Source: Planktomarina temperata RCA23 (GTDB taxonomy: Bacteria > Pseudomonadota > Alphaproteobacteria > Rhodobacterales > Rhodobacteraceae). From it: DNA of 64,000 nt. Numbering within the stretch: the stretch's first letter is position 1; each line of letters begins with the position of its first letter. A program made the translations under genes and the position numbers. Positions 1-8,873 of the stretch are shown here, piece by piece. The notes under the pieces are model-generated. The model saw only the letters and a program-made list of their open reading frames with translations, was not told the DNA's origin and did not search any database. Where the stretch lies: positions 1,922,001 through 1,986,000 of the forward strand of contig NZ_CP003984.1 in assembly GCF_000738435.1 (NCBI RefSeq), given 5' to 3'.

Positions 1-618
1 ATCCACTGCCAAATGCGGCATGGCCCCATGCCCCCCCTGCCCGGTGATATGCACTTCAAATGTGTCCACCGCGGCCATGATCGGACCTGGCGTTGTGCTC
101 AACTGCCCGGCTGGCGCGCCCGGCTCGCAGTGCAGCGCATAGACAGTTTCTATTCCAAAACGCTCAATAATCCCCTCTTGCACCATAACCTCACCCCCGC
201 CACCATTCTCCTCGGCAGGCTGAAAGATTAAGGCCACAGTGCCGGCAAAATTACGCGTTTCCGCCAAATAGCGCGCGGCCCCGAGCAACATTGTGGTATG
301 GCCATCATGGCCACAGGCGTGCATCTTACCTGGAACTTGACTGGCATAGGCGGCCCCGGTGGCCTCCTCAATTGGCAGCGCGTCCATATCGGCGCGCAGA
401 CCAATCACCGGACCGGGCGCACGGCCATGTATCAAAGCCACCAGCCCCGATTGCGCGATGCCGCTGTGAATTTCACTGATGCCAAACTCTTGCAAACGCT
501 CCATCACAAAAGCGGCAGTTTCATGGCACTCGAACCCAAGCTCTGGATTTTGATGCAAATGACGGCGCCAGGCTTTCATATCCTCGGCAAATTCAGCGAT
601 ACGGTTGACGATTGGCAT
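1..618 (-). CDS. M20-family amidohydrolase (hippurate hydrolase-like), C-terminus outside window
   Basis: Reading down from the ATG at 618, which follows AAGGAGCCAGCCC, the 206 visible codons are open to the window edge. They show the M20D metallopeptidase core: RRHLHQNPELGFE near residue 20, GLRADMDALPIEE near 75, and the metal-binding CGHDGHT motif near 105, then FQPAEENGGGG with the catalytic Glu pair. Family members hydrolyse N-acyl amino acids or amides (hippurate, indole-acetyl-amino acids, N-acetyl-diaminopimelate) using two divalent metals in the cytoplasm. The exact substrate cannot be read from this part. The C-terminal half lies left of position 1. The gene is divergent from mazG with about 50 bp between starts. 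Confidence 0.9.
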   Translation of the reverse strand, partial: MPIVNRIAEFAEDMKAWRRHLHQNPELGFECHETAAFVMERLQEFGISEIHSGIAQSGLVALIHGRAPGPVIGLRADMDALPIEEATGAAYASQVPGKMHACGHDGHTTMLLGAARYLAETRNFAGTVALIFQPAEENGGGGEVMVQEGIIERFGIETVYALHCEPGAPAGQLSTTPGPIMAAVDTFEVHITGQGGHGAMPHLAVD

Positions 619-667
619 GGGCTGGCTCCTTATGGGCCAAGAAAAGCGGAATTGAGGGAGCAAAGCA

Positions 668-1480
668 ATGGAGAATGATGATCTGCTACATGCAAAAGAT
701 GGGGGCATTGAACGGTTGCTTTATATCATGCGCCGCCTGCGTGATCCTGACACGGGCTGCCCTTGGGACATTGAGCAAAGTTTCAGCTCCATTGCCCCCT
801 ATACGATCGAAGAAGCCTATGAGGTGGCCGATGCCATTGCGCGCGGCGATATGGCCGATTTGAAGGGAGAACTGGGCGATCTTCTGCTGCAAACCGTCTA
901 CCATACAGCAATCGGAGAGGAGGAAGGGCTTTTCACCTTCCACAGTGTCGCCGATGCGATCAGCGATAAAATGGTGGCCCGTCATCCGCATGTGTTCGGC
1001 GATCAATCGCGGGATAAAACCGCAGCCCAGCAAACCATTGACTGGGAAACTATTAAGGCCGCAGAACGCGCACAGGCCGATCAAACCCGCGCTTTAGACG
1101 GGGTTGCTTTGGGCTTGCCGGCGCTGACACGGGCGGTCAAATTACAAAAGCGTGCGGCGCGGGTTGGCTTTGATTGGCCAGATGTCGAGCAAGTGCTCGA
1201 CAAGCTGCGCGAGGAAATTGATGAGCTGAAAGAGGCTAAGAGCGCCGCGCATCGTCACGAGGAATTTGGCGACTTGATGTTCGTCATGGCAAATTTGGCC
1301 CGGCATATGGGCCTTGATCCCGAGCAGGCTTTACGGGACGCAAATGGAAAATTCACACGACGTTTCAATTCTGTTGAGGCGAAACTTCAACAAGATGGCC
1401 GGACGCCTTCTCAGTCAAACCTCGCCGAAATGGACGCGCTTTGGGATGAGGTCAAACGGGAGGAGACAATATCTGAGTAA
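668..1480 (+). CDS. mazG: Nucleoside triphosphate pyrophosphohydrolase MazG
   Basis: This 270-residue protein has two MazG domains in tandem, the length usual for E. coli-type MazG. The first has GCPWD near residue 31, then EEAYEVADAI and ELGDLLLQTVYH, giving the ExxE-12-28-ExxD magnesium site. The second repeats the layout with EEIDELKEA and EEFGDLMFVMANLARH. The family hydrolyses all canonical and damaged (d)NTPs to monophosphates plus pyrophosphate and can lower ppGpp. The ATG at 668 is preceded by GGGAGCAAAGCA, a reasonable ribosome site. It is divergent from the M20 gene and followed by a promoter for the iron-binding protein, so it is probably transcribed alone. Confidence 0.95.
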   Translation: MENDDLLHAKDGGIERLLYIMRRLRDPDTGCPWDIEQSFSSIAPYTIEEAYEVADAIARGDMADLKGELGDLLLQTVYHTAIGEEEGLFTFHSVADAISDKMVARHPHVFGDQSRDKTAAQQTIDWETIKAAERAQADQTRALDGVALGLPALTRAVKLQKRAARVGFDWPDVEQVLDKLREEIDELKEAKSAAHRHEEFGDLMFVMANLARHMGLDPEQALRDANGKFTRRFNSVEAKLQQDGRTPSQSNLAEMDALWDEVKREETISE

Positions 1481-1492
1481 AACAATCAGGTA

Positions 1493-1521
1493 TTGATCTG
1501 ACAAAAAGACTCGGATATAAT
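1493..1521 (+). promoter_or_regulatory. Sigma-70 promoter for the iron-binding protein gene
   Basis: A TTGATC -35 box (1493-1498) and a perfect TATAAT -10 box (1516-1521) are separated by exactly 17 bp, and the ATG of the Fe(III)-binding protein gene lies 25 bp beyond. This is the clearest housekeeping promoter seen in the window. No obvious Fur, Irr or RirA box was recognised around it, so any iron control is an inference from the gene's role. Confidence 0.75.
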
Positions 1522-1545
1522 CTCGCCATCACACCGGAGACACTC

Positions 1546-2556
1546 ATGCCCTATTTTCGCCCCATCGCTCTCGCCCTATGCGCCTTTGCCCTTGCCGTCC
1601 CCGTGGCCGCCCAGGAGGTCAACGTCTATTCCTATCGCGAGCCGGCCTTGATCCAGCCTTTGATGGATGGGTTCACCGAACAGACCGGAATTGCGGTCAA
1701 TGTCGCCTTTCTCAACAAGGGCATGATTGAGCGTTTGCGGGCCGAGGGCAGGCGCTCGCCTGCGGATTTGGTATTCACCACAGATATTTCACGGCTTCAC
1801 AGCGTGGTCTCAGCCGGGCTGACCCAACCGGTGACAGAAGCCAAGCTCACGGACAACATCCCCGCGGCCTATCGCGATCCCGGCAATCATTGGTTTGGCC
1901 TAACCGTCCGCGCCCGCGTTATCTATGCCTCAAAAGCACGGGTCAAAAAGGGGGGAGTGACCAGCTACGAAGATCTCGCAGATCCCAAATGGCAGGGGCG
2001 TATCTGCACCCGCTCCGGCACGCATTCTTATATGCTTGCCCTCACCGCCGCCTATTTGCATCACCATGGTGAAGCAAACACATTGAATTGGCTCAAAGCG
2101 GTGAAAGCCAATCTGGCGCGCAAACCGCAAGGCAACGACCGGGCGCAGGTCAAAGCGATTTGGGCGGGTGAATGTGATATTTCCCTTGGAAACACTTACT
2201 ATATGGGCCAAATGCTGGCTGATCCCGAGCAGCAAGACTGGGCCAGCAGCGTCTCAATTGAATTTCCCGTGTTTGAGGGGGCGGGCACGCATGTGAATGT
2301 GTCGGGCATGGCGATGACCAAATTTGCGCCCAATCGGGCTGAGGCCCTGGCCCTTATGGCCTATCTTGCCGCGCCAGCTGCCCAAGAGGTTTACGCATCT
2401 GACAATTACGAATACCCGATTGCCCCTGGCACCCAGGCCGATCCTTTGGTGCAAAGCTGGGGCAGCTTTGAGGCCGACCCGGTCAATCTCAGCACGATTG
2501 CCGAGCTCCGCTCAGAGGCGCTGCTGCTCACCGAATTGGCTGATTTTGATGGCTGA
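1546..2556 (+). CDS. Fe(III) ABC transporter periplasmic substrate-binding protein (FutA/FbpA family)
   Basis: The 336-residue product starts with a Sec signal peptide (hydrophobic stretch to VPVAAQ, about residues 1-23). The mature part matches the iron-binding class of periplasmic binding proteins: NVYSYREPALIQPL at the N-terminus, ADLVFTTDISRL, and ECDISLGNTYYMGQ near residue 210, which contains the paired tyrosines that coordinate ferric iron in this family. It would capture Fe(III) in the periplasm for an ABC importer. No permease or ATPase gene is next to it, so the other components must be elsewhere. It has its own strong promoter and a terminator-like hairpin after the stop. Confidence 0.92.
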   Translation: MPYFRPIALALCAFALAVPVAAQEVNVYSYREPALIQPLMDGFTEQTGIAVNVAFLNKGMIERLRAEGRRSPADLVFTTDISRLHSVVSAGLTQPVTEAKLTDNIPAAYRDPGNHWFGLTVRARVIYASKARVKKGGVTSYEDLADPKWQGRICTRSGTHSYMLALTAAYLHHHGEANTLNWLKAVKANLARKPQGNDRAQVKAIWAGECDISLGNTYYMGQMLADPEQQDWASSVSIEFPVFEGAGTHVNVSGMAMTKFAPNRAEALALMAYLAAPAAQEVYASDNYEYPIAPGTQADPLVQSWGSFEADPVNLSTIAELRSEALLLTELADFDG

Positions 2557-2563
2557 ACATGAA

Positions 2564-2593
2564 AAAGGCGCGGGACATGTGCACCGCGCCTTT
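2564..2593. terminator. Hairpin terminator between convergent genes
   Basis: AAAGGCGCGG (2564-2573) and CCGCGCCTTT (2584-2593) form a perfect 10-bp stem with a 10-nt loop, just after the stop of the iron-binding protein gene and before the 3' end of the convergent cyclophilin gene. The U-tract is short on both sides, so termination strength is uncertain, but the site fits a bidirectional terminator. Confidence 0.6.
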
Positions 2594-2630
2594 CGCCTAT
2601 TATGGCCAAAAAATTTGAAACCACCCTTGT

Positions 2631-3179
2631 TTATTCCACCGCTGTTACCCTCTGCATGACATCGGGCTGGCCTGTGATTGCACCTGATTGCGGATGCCCG
2701 CGCTTCAGCGCATCCACCACATCCATCCCCGCGGTCACCCGTCCGACAACCGTATATTGCCCGTTGAGGAAATAGCCCGGCTCGAACATGATGAAAAACT
2801 GACTGTTGGCACTGTTTGGATTTTGCGAGCGGGCCATGCCCACCACGCCGCGATCAAAGGGCACATCTGAAAACTCGGCTGGGATATTGCCCAAATCGGA
2901 GCCCCCCATGCCGGCACGCGACATATCCTCGGGATTTTTGCCAAAGCGGACGTCGCCGGTTTGGGCCATAAAACCCTCTATGACCCGGTGAAACACCACA
3001 CCGTCATAGGCGCCCCGCTCTGCAAGTGCCGTAATCTGCGCGGCATGTAGCGGCGCCACATCCTCAAGCAGATCAATTTGAACAGTGCCGCTTACAGTCT
3101 CGCCAACGACCTCAATCTCAAGACCCCCGGCCAAAGCAGGCCCGGCCAAACACGCAAGAAAAGCTGCAAGCCTACGCAT
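2631..3179 (-). CDS. Secreted peptidyl-prolyl cis-trans isomerase (cyclophilin)
   Basis: This 182-residue cyclophilin begins with a signal peptide (MRRLAAFLACLAGPALA), so it is predicted to act in the periplasm. The catalytic core is plain: VVFHRVIEGFMAQTGD holds the active-site Arg and Phe, and NSANSQFFIMFEPGYFLNGQYTVVGRV the Gln and Phe of the proline pocket. It catalyses cis/trans isomerisation of Xaa-Pro bonds in exported proteins. The start overlaps the end of the upstream cytosolic cyclophilin by 8 bp, so both are translated from one transcript. Confidence 0.93.
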   Translation of the reverse strand: MRRLAAFLACLAGPALAGGLEIEVVGETVSGTVQIDLLEDVAPLHAAQITALAERGAYDGVVFHRVIEGFMAQTGDVRFGKNPEDMSRAGMGGSDLGNIPAEFSDVPFDRGVVGMARSQNPNSANSQFFIMFEPGYFLNGQYTVVGRVTAGMDVVDALKRGHPQSGAITGQPDVMQRVTAVE

Positions 3180-3684
3180 CTGCTGCGACCTTCATGGAAA
3201 TCATACGGTCTGGATTCGGCGCGGGCTCACCGCGGGTAATGGCATCCACATGCTCCATGCCAGATGTGACGCGGCCATAGACCGTGTACTGACCATTGAG
3301 AAAGTGATTGTCGGAAAAGTTGATGAAAAATTGGCTGTTGGCCGAATCTGGGTTTTGCGACCGGGCCGCACCGATGGTGCCGCGGTCATGGGGCAGTTTG
3401 GAAAACTCAGCCCGCAGATTAGGCAGCTTTGATCCACCTGTGCCAGCCGCGCGCAGGTTGAAGTTATCCTCCATATTGCCATGCTCCACATCGCCCGTCT
3501 GTGCCATAAAGCCATCAATCACGCGGTGAAAAGCGACGTTGTCATATTGGCCAGTCCGCACCAAATCTTTCATCCGCTCACAGTGCAACGGCGCCACATC
3601 TGGCAAAAGCTCGATGGTGACGGTCCCATCTTTCAATTCCATCAAGATTGTATTTTCGAGATCTTTGGTTTGTGTATCGGCCAT
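3172..3684 (-). CDS. Cytoplasmic peptidyl-prolyl cis-trans isomerase (cyclophilin)
   Basis: A 170-residue cyclophilin without a signal peptide, beginning MADTQTKDLENTILM. It has the same catalytic blocks as its neighbour (VAFHRVIDGFMAQTGD and NSANSQFFINFSDNHFLNGQ). The start is preceded by AAGGAGCGCCCTA. Paired cytosolic and exported cyclophilins in one operon are common in Rhodobacterales. The two proteins have clearly diverged in sequence but are likely paralogues. Confidence 0.93.
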   Translation of the reverse strand: MADTQTKDLENTILMELKDGTVTIELLPDVAPLHCERMKDLVRTGQYDNVAFHRVIDGFMAQTGDVEHGNMEDNFNLRAAGTGGSKLPNLRAEFSKLPHDRGTIGAARSQNPDSANSQFFINFSDNHFLNGQYTVYGRVTSGMEHVDAITRGEPAPNPDRMISMKVAADA

Positions 3685-3804
3685 TAGGGCGCTCCTTTTG
3701 ATTTGCTCGGCAACCTAATAAAATTTCCAGCAAAGGAAAAGGCCCAACCGGTTGACCTTGGCCCGATATCGGGTGTTAACAGAGCAACATTTAGGGAGAC
3801 GAAC

Positions 3805-4983
3805 ATGAGCTGGAAAACTTTGGATCAGATGCAACTCATGGGCAAGCGCGTGCTCACCCGTGTCGACATCAACGTGCCGGTCGAAAATGGCCGCGTCACC
3901 GATACCACGCGGATTGATCGGATCGTGCCCACGGTGCAGCATATTTTGAAATCCGGCGGCACGCCCATCCTCATCGCCCATTTTGGGCGTCCTAAGGGGC
4001 AGATCGTGGATGCACTCTCTTTAAAAGTCACGGTGCCGGCCCTGGAGGCGGCGCTCGGGGTTCCAGTGAAATTCACCAGCCTGGATAGCGCCCGCGAAAC
4101 CATCGCTTTTGCCAAAAACCAAGTGGTTTTGATTGAAAATATTCGATTCGAACCCGGCGAAGAGCGCAATGATCCGCAATTGGCCCAACGTTTGGCGGAT
4201 TTGGGAGATATTTATTGCAATGATGCCTTTTCCGCAGCCCATCGCGCCCATGCGTCAACCGAAGCGCTTGCCCGGTTGCGGCCAGCCTGTGCGGGAAGAT
4301 TGATGGCCGAAGAGCTCTCAACGCTTGAGGCGGCATTGGGCAAGCCCGAGCGCCCTGTGGTGGCGGTCGTCGGCGGGGCCAAGGTCTCTTCGAAATTGGA
4401 TCTCTTGAGCAATTTGGTGGGGCAAGTGGATCACCTGGTCATCGGTGGTGGCATGGCCAATACATTTCTCGCAGCCCAGGGGCATGCAGTGGGCAAAAGC
4501 CTCTGTGAACATGACCTGGCCGATACGGCACGGCGCATTTTGGAACAGGCGCAAGCCGCTGGCTGTGAGATTATTTTGCCGTCTGACATTGTCGTCGCCC
4601 GAGAGTTTGCCGCCCATGCGCCCCATGAAACCGTCGCCGCAGAGGCCTGCCCCGATGACGCGATGATCCTAGACGCCGGGCCTGAAACCGTGGCGCGCAT
4701 TGGCGCATGTTTTGCCCGTGCGCGCACCTTGATTTGGAACGGGCCGCTCGGCGCTTTTGAGATGCAGCCCTTTGACCGGGCCACCAATACCGCTGCGCAA
4801 TCGGCTGCAACCCTGACCAAAATGGGCAAGCTCATTTCTGTCGCCGGAGGCGGCGATACGGTGGCCGCGCTCAATCAAGCCGGCGCGGCCGATGGCTTTA
4901 GCTATATCTCCACCGCCGGCGGCGCATTCTTGGAATGGATGGAAGGCAAAGATTTGCCCGGCGTCGCGGCGCTGACCGCATAA
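3805..4983 (+). CDS. pgk: Phosphoglycerate kinase
   Basis: The 392-residue product (family norm about 390-400) converts 1,3-bisphosphoglycerate plus ADP to 3-phosphoglycerate plus ATP. Diagnostic motifs are [12 protein letters not shown] at the N-terminus, [41 protein letters not shown] and the C-terminal GGGDTVAAL nucleotide loop. The ATG at 3805 is chosen because AGGGAGACGAAC precedes it and the protein then begins right at the family N-terminus. An in-frame ATG at 3703 would add 34 residues with no family match. It is followed 107 bp later by the aldolase gene on the same strand, grouping two glycolytic steps. Confidence 0.96.
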   Translation: MSWKTLDQMQLMGKRVLTRVDINVPVENGRVTDTTRIDRIVPTVQHILKSGGTPILIAHFGRPKGQIVDALSLKVTVPALEAALGVPVKFTSLDSARETIAFAKNQVVLIENIRFEPGEERNDPQLAQRLADLGDIYCNDAFSAAHRAHASTEALARLRPACAGRLMAEELSTLEAALGKPERPVVAVVGGAKVSSKLDLLSNLVGQVDHLVIGGGMANTFLAAQGHAVGKSLCEHDLADTARRILEQAQAAGCEIILPSDIVVAREFAAHAPHETVAAEACPDDAMILDAGPETVARIGACFARARTLIWNGPLGAFEMQPFDRATNTAAQSAATLTKMGKLISVAGGGDTVAALNQAGAADGFSYISTAGGAFLEWMEGKDLPGVAALTA

Positions 4984-5090
4984 ATCGTTAAGCGCGCCTA
5001 ATTTCAAACCGTTAGCGCCACCAATATTGAAGCTTTGCGCCAAGCCGCCTAAACCCCTGCTATAGGTTCAACTTTGAGTAGGTCGCCCGC

Positions 5091-5984
5091 ATGTCATATC
5101 AAGATCAACGAGACTTAATTCACGCCGGCCAAGGCTTTATTGCCGCCTTGGATCAAAGCGGTGGCTCCACTCCAAAAGCACTTGCCGCCTATGGCGTTGA
5201 CGCTGCAGCTTTCTCCTCTGATGCCGAAATGTTTGATATGATTCACGCCATGCGCAGCCGCATTGTGCATGCGCCTGACTTCACAGGGGCTAAAGTGGTG
5301 GGCGCGATTCTATTTGAAGACACGATGGACCGGGAATTTGTCGGGCAATCGGCGCCGCAATATTTGTGGCAGCAACGCGGCGTTGTGCCCTTTTTGAAGG
5401 TCGACAAGGGCCTGCAAGACACCGCCGACGACGTGCAATTGCTCAAACCTATGCCGGATCTCGACGCGCTTTTGCAGCGCGCCGCAGCATTGGGCGTTTT
5501 TGGAACCAAGATGCGCTCCGTGATTCATGGCGCTAACCCCACCGGCATCTATCAAATTGTCGCGCAGCAATTTGAGATTGGCGCGCAGATCATCGCTCAG
5601 GGCCTTATTCCCATTCTTGAGCCAGAAGTTTCCATCACGATTTCGGATAAGGCAGAGGCGGAAAATTTGCTTTGTGATGCAATCTTAAACCATCTCGACG
5701 CTTTGCCCGCGGATCAAACGGTTATGCTCAAGCTCACCCTGCCCGAAACCGCCAATCTTTACAGCCGGCTGTGCCAGCACCCGCGTGTTCTATCAGTTGT
5801 GGCGCTCTCAGGCGGCTATAGCCGCGCCGAGGCCAATGCGCGCCTGTCCCAAAACAGCAAGATGATTGCCAGCTTCTCCCGCGCCCTCACCGAAGGGCTA
5901 TCTGCACAGCAATCCGATGCACAATTCAATCAAACCTTGAGCCAAACCATCGACGAAATCTACCGCGCCTCCATCGCCGGTTAA
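5091..5984 (+). CDS. fba: Fructose-bisphosphate aldolase, class I
   Basis: A 297-residue class I (Schiff-base, metal-independent) aldolase cleaving fructose 1,6-bisphosphate. FIAALDQSGGSTPKAL at the N-terminus, FGTKMRSVIHGANP, EPEVSI and VMLKLTLPE (carrying the predicted Schiff-base lysine) match the short bacterial class I group seen in roseobacters and staphylococci. VALSGGYSRAEAN near residue 240 is the phosphate-binding end. No zinc-ligand motifs of class II aldolases are present. It lies downstream of pgk on the same strand and may share its transcript. Confidence 0.93.
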   Translation: MSYQDQRDLIHAGQGFIAALDQSGGSTPKALAAYGVDAAAFSSDAEMFDMIHAMRSRIVHAPDFTGAKVVGAILFEDTMDREFVGQSAPQYLWQQRGVVPFLKVDKGLQDTADDVQLLKPMPDLDALLQRAAALGVFGTKMRSVIHGANPTGIYQIVAQQFEIGAQIIAQGLIPILEPEVSITISDKAEAENLLCDAILNHLDALPADQTVMLKLTLPETANLYSRLCQHPRVLSVVALSGGYSRAEANARLSQNSKMIASFSRALTEGLSAQQSDAQFNQTLSQTIDEIYRASIAG

Positions 5985-6073
5985 AATCTAACAGAAAAAC
6001 GAATCAGGGGATTCACAAGGGACACCGAGCGTGCCATAATGCTTAAAAGCCCATAAGAGGCACAAGGCAGTAG

Positions 6074-6373
6074 ATGAGACAGCGCAGCATCCCTCCAATT
6101 GGCCCCCTGGCCGTGACATTTGTGTCGTTGACCCTGGCCGCCTATTTCATATTCTCCGCCATTCAAGGCGATTATGGCATTTTACGTCGGGCAGCCTATC
6201 AAGCAGAAGCCGATGGGTTGCAGCGCAAATTGAGCACATTGCAAAATTCAATTGCCCAGCTGGAAAACAAAACCCTGCGCCTTTCCGATCACTATTTAGA
6301 TCTTGATCTGTTGGATCAACAGGCGCGTGACGTACTGGGATTCATCCGTCCTGATGAAATCGTCATTCAGTAA
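6074..6373 (+). CDS. ftsB: FtsB/DivIC-type septum formation initiator protein
   Basis: A 99-residue bitopic membrane protein: a short basic N-terminus, one transmembrane helix (about residues 10-30), then a coiled coil (AEADGLQRKLSTLQNSIAQLENKTLRL) and a conserved tail, LLDQQARDVLGFIRPDEIVI. FtsB links FtsQ and FtsL in the divisome at mid-cell. Its position between glycolytic genes and pdhA is typical for alphaproteobacteria, where the initiator gene often precedes the pyruvate dehydrogenase operon. Confidence 0.85.
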   Translation: MRQRSIPPIGPLAVTFVSLTLAAYFIFSAIQGDYGILRRAAYQAEADGLQRKLSTLQNSIAQLENKTLRLSDHYLDLDLLDQQARDVLGFIRPDEIVIQ

Positions 6374-6454
6374 ATCAATCTAAATATCTATATCCAAAAC
6401 ATAAAACACCATAGAAAATAAATTGTTCACATTTGCAATCAACCTGTGATAAAG

Positions 6455-6476
6455 AATAGTTTAACGCTAAACTATT
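6455..6476. promoter_or_regulatory. Palindromic operator candidate upstream of pdhA
   Basis: AATAGTTTA (6455-6463) and TAAACTATT (6468-6476) are perfect inverted halves around a 4-bp centre, ACGC. The site sits in AT-rich DNA and ends 14 bp before the pdhA ATG. The symmetry and the ACGC centre resemble binding sites of dimeric LacI- or GntR-type regulators. As RNA it could also form a weak hairpin that would touch the ribosome site. The regulator is not known from the sequence. Confidence 0.5.
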
Positions 6477-6490
6477 TTTACGAGGTCCCG

Positions 6491-7489
6491 ATGGCGGCTA
6501 AAAAAACAAGCAAAGCAAATGTCTCAAAAGACGATTTGCTGCATTACTACCGCGAGATGCTGCTGATCCGGCGATTCGAAGAAAAAGCAGGCCAACTCTA
6601 TGGCATGGGTTTGATTGGTGGCTTTTGTCATCTCTACATCGGTCAGGAAGCCGTTGTGGTTGGCCTCGAAGCGGCCGCAGAAGAAGGCGACAAGCGCGTG
6701 ACCTCCTACCGCGATCACGGCCATATGCTGGCCTGCGGCATGGAAGCCAACGGCGTTATGGCTGAGCTGACAGGTCGCAGCGGCGGTTATTCCAAAGGCA
6801 AAGGCGGCTCGATGCATATGTTCTCGAAAGAGAAACATTTCTACGGCGGTCACGGCATTGTTGGCGCGCAGGTGCCCATCGGTGCTGGCCTCGCATTTGC
6901 TGACAAATACCTCGGCAATGGCCGGGTGACATTTGCCTATTTTGGCGATGGCGCGGCCAATCAAGGGCAGGTTTATGAAACCTTCAACATGGCGGCTCTC
7001 TGGGATCTTCCAGTTGTTTTTGTCATTGAAAACAATCAATACGCCATGGGTACATCACAGCAGCGCTCCACCTCATCGGCAGAAATTTACGAGCGCGGCC
7101 GTGCCTTTGGTATTCCGGGCGAAGCCGTTGATGGCATGGATGTTTTGGCGGTGAAAGCCGCTGGCGAGACCGCCGTTGCCCATTGCCGCGCGGGCAAAGG
7201 CCCCTACATTCTCGAAATCAAAACCTACCGCTACCGTGGCCACTCTATGTCCGATCCCGCCAAATACCGGACCCGCGAAGAGGTGCAGAAAATCCGCGAG
7301 GAAAAAGACGCCATTGAACATGTGCGCGATCTGCTTCTGACCGGCAAACATTGCAGCGAAGAAGATCTCAAGGCGATCGATAAAGACATCAAAGCCGTGG
7401 TCAACGAAAGCGCGGAATTTGCAAAACAAAGCCCAGAACCGGCTTTGGATGAACTTTGGACAGATATTTACGCACAGGCGGAGGCTTAA
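6491..7489 (+). CDS. pdhA: Pyruvate dehydrogenase E1 component, alpha subunit
   Basis: The 332-residue E1-alpha subunit binds thiamine diphosphate and decarboxylates pyruvate. GDGAANQGQVYETFNMAALW followed by VFVIENNQYAMGT is the TPP/magnesium motif (GDG ... NN). YRGHSMSDPAKYRTREEV carries the phosphorylation-loop region conserved in the family. The ATG at 6491 is preferred over an in-frame ATG at 6446: it follows ACGAGGTCCCG and gives the usual start MAAKKTSKANV. It is the first gene of pdhA-pdhB-pdhC, with only 3 bp to pdhB, and a palindrome lies just upstream. Confidence 0.97.
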   Translation: MAAKKTSKANVSKDDLLHYYREMLLIRRFEEKAGQLYGMGLIGGFCHLYIGQEAVVVGLEAAAEEGDKRVTSYRDHGHMLACGMEANGVMAELTGRSGGYSKGKGGSMHMFSKEKHFYGGHGIVGAQVPIGAGLAFADKYLGNGRVTFAYFGDGAANQGQVYETFNMAALWDLPVVFVIENNQYAMGTSQQRSTSSAEIYERGRAFGIPGEAVDGMDVLAVKAAGETAVAHCRAGKGPYILEIKTYRYRGHSMSDPAKYRTREEVQKIREEKDAIEHVRDLLLTGKHCSEEDLKAIDKDIKAVVNESAEFAKQSPEPALDELWTDIYAQAEA

Positions 7490-7492
7490 CCC

Positions 7493-8863
7493 ATGGCGAT
7501 TGAAATCTTGATGCCCGCACTGTCTCCCACCATGGAAGAAGGCACCTTGGCCAAATGGCTGGTTGCCGAAGGTGATAAAGTCAGCTCCGGCGATATTCTG
7601 GCCGAAATTGAAACCGACAAAGCCACAATGGAATTTGAGGCGGTCGATGAGGGGGTCATTGGCAAACTGTTGATCGCGGAAGGGACGGCCAATGTGACTG
7701 TAAACTCTGCCATTGCCGTTTTGCTGGACGAGGGCGAGAGCCTGTCCGATGCAGCCTCTCCTGCCCCAGCAGCGGCCCCAGCGGCCAGCGCGGCTCAGCC
7801 GGCGGCCTCAGCGCCCGCTGCATCTGCACAAGCCCCGGTTGCCGTGCAAGTCGTTGAGCCTGATTTGCCGGCTGGCACGACATTTAAAAGTCTCACCGTG
7901 CGTGAGGCCATTCGCGAGGCCATGTCCGAAGAGATGCGCTCTGATGAAACGGTCTTTCTCATGGGGGAAGAGGTGGCCGAATACCAAGGCGCCTATAAGA
8001 TCTCGCAGGGTATGCTTGATGAGTTTGGCCCAAAGCGGGTGATTGATACGCCAATTACCGAACATGGGTTTGCCGGTATTGCGGTTGGTGCCGCTTTTGG
8101 CGGGCTCAAGCCCGTGGTCGAATTCATGACGTTTAACTTCGCCATGCAGGCGATGGATCATATCATCAACTCGGCAGCCAAGACCCTCTATATGTCTGGT
8201 GGTCAAATGGGCGCGCCCATGGTGTTTCGTGGCCCCAATGGGGCCGCCGCCCGCGTTGGCGCGCAGCACAGCCAGGACTATGCGGCCTGGTATGCCCATA
8301 TTCCCGGGCTCAAAGTTGTGATGCCCTATTCGGCAGATGACGCCAAAGGCCTGCTCAAATCAGCCATTCGTGATCCAAACCCGGTGATCTTTTTGGAGAA
8401 TGAAATTCTCTATGGCCAGAGCTTCCAAGTCCCAGATTTGCCCGATTACACCGTACCTCTTGGCAAAGCGCGCATCTGGCGCGAAGGCAATGACATCACA
8501 TTGGTCAGCTTCGGCATCGGCATGAAATATGCGCTGGAAGCGGCAGATCAACTGGCCGAGATGGGCGTGAGTGCGGAAGTCATCGACCTGCGCTGTTTGC
8601 GTCCCTTGGACACAGAGACGGTCGTGAATTCTGTAAAAAAGACCAATCGCTGCGTCACAATCGAAGAGGGATTTCCAGTCTGCTCCATCGGCAGCCATAT
8701 CTCCTCAGTTCTCATGCAGGAGGCTTTTGACTACCTCGACGCCCCCGTTATGACCTGCACAGGCAAGGATGTTCCCATGCCCTATGCGGCCAATCTTGAG
8801 AAACTTGCCCTGGTCACCACCGCTGAGGTGATGACGGCGGCCAAATCTGTCCTCTACCGTTAA
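7493..8863 (+). CDS. pdhB: Pyruvate dehydrogenase E1 component, beta subunit with N-terminal lipoyl domain
   Basis: The 456-residue protein has an N-terminal lipoyl domain (residues 1-80; lipoylated Lys within [15 protein letters not shown]), an Ala/Pro-rich linker (about 85-125) and the E1-beta transketolase core ([63 protein letters not shown]). The extra lipoyl domain on E1-beta is characteristic of alphaproteobacterial complexes. Its lipoyl domain is very close to that of the next gene, pdhC, which points to an old duplication or exchange between them. Confidence 0.97.
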   Translation: MAIEILMPALSPTMEEGTLAKWLVAEGDKVSSGDILAEIETDKATMEFEAVDEGVIGKLLIAEGTANVTVNSAIAVLLDEGESLSDAASPAPAAAPAASAAQPAASAPAASAQAPVAVQVVEPDLPAGTTFKSLTVREAIREAMSEEMRSDETVFLMGEEVAEYQGAYKISQGMLDEFGPKRVIDTPITEHGFAGIAVGAAFGGLKPVVEFMTFNFAMQAMDHIINSAAKTLYMSGGQMGAPMVFRGPNGAAARVGAQHSQDYAAWYAHIPGLKVVMPYSADDAKGLLKSAIRDPNPVIFLENEILYGQSFQVPDLPDYTVPLGKARIWREGNDITLVSFGIGMKYALEAADQLAEMGVSAEVIDLRCLRPLDTETVVNSVKKTNRCVTIEEGFPVCSIGSHISSVLMQEAFDYLDAPVMTCTGKDVPMPYAANLEKLALVTTAEVMTAAKSVLYR

Positions 8864-8873
8864 GGAGCGCCCC

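Noticed and set aside
2631-3684. Two adjacent cyclophilins as a recent tandem duplication
   Set aside because: Sequence divergence is large and only one has a signal peptide; the pair is common in the family.
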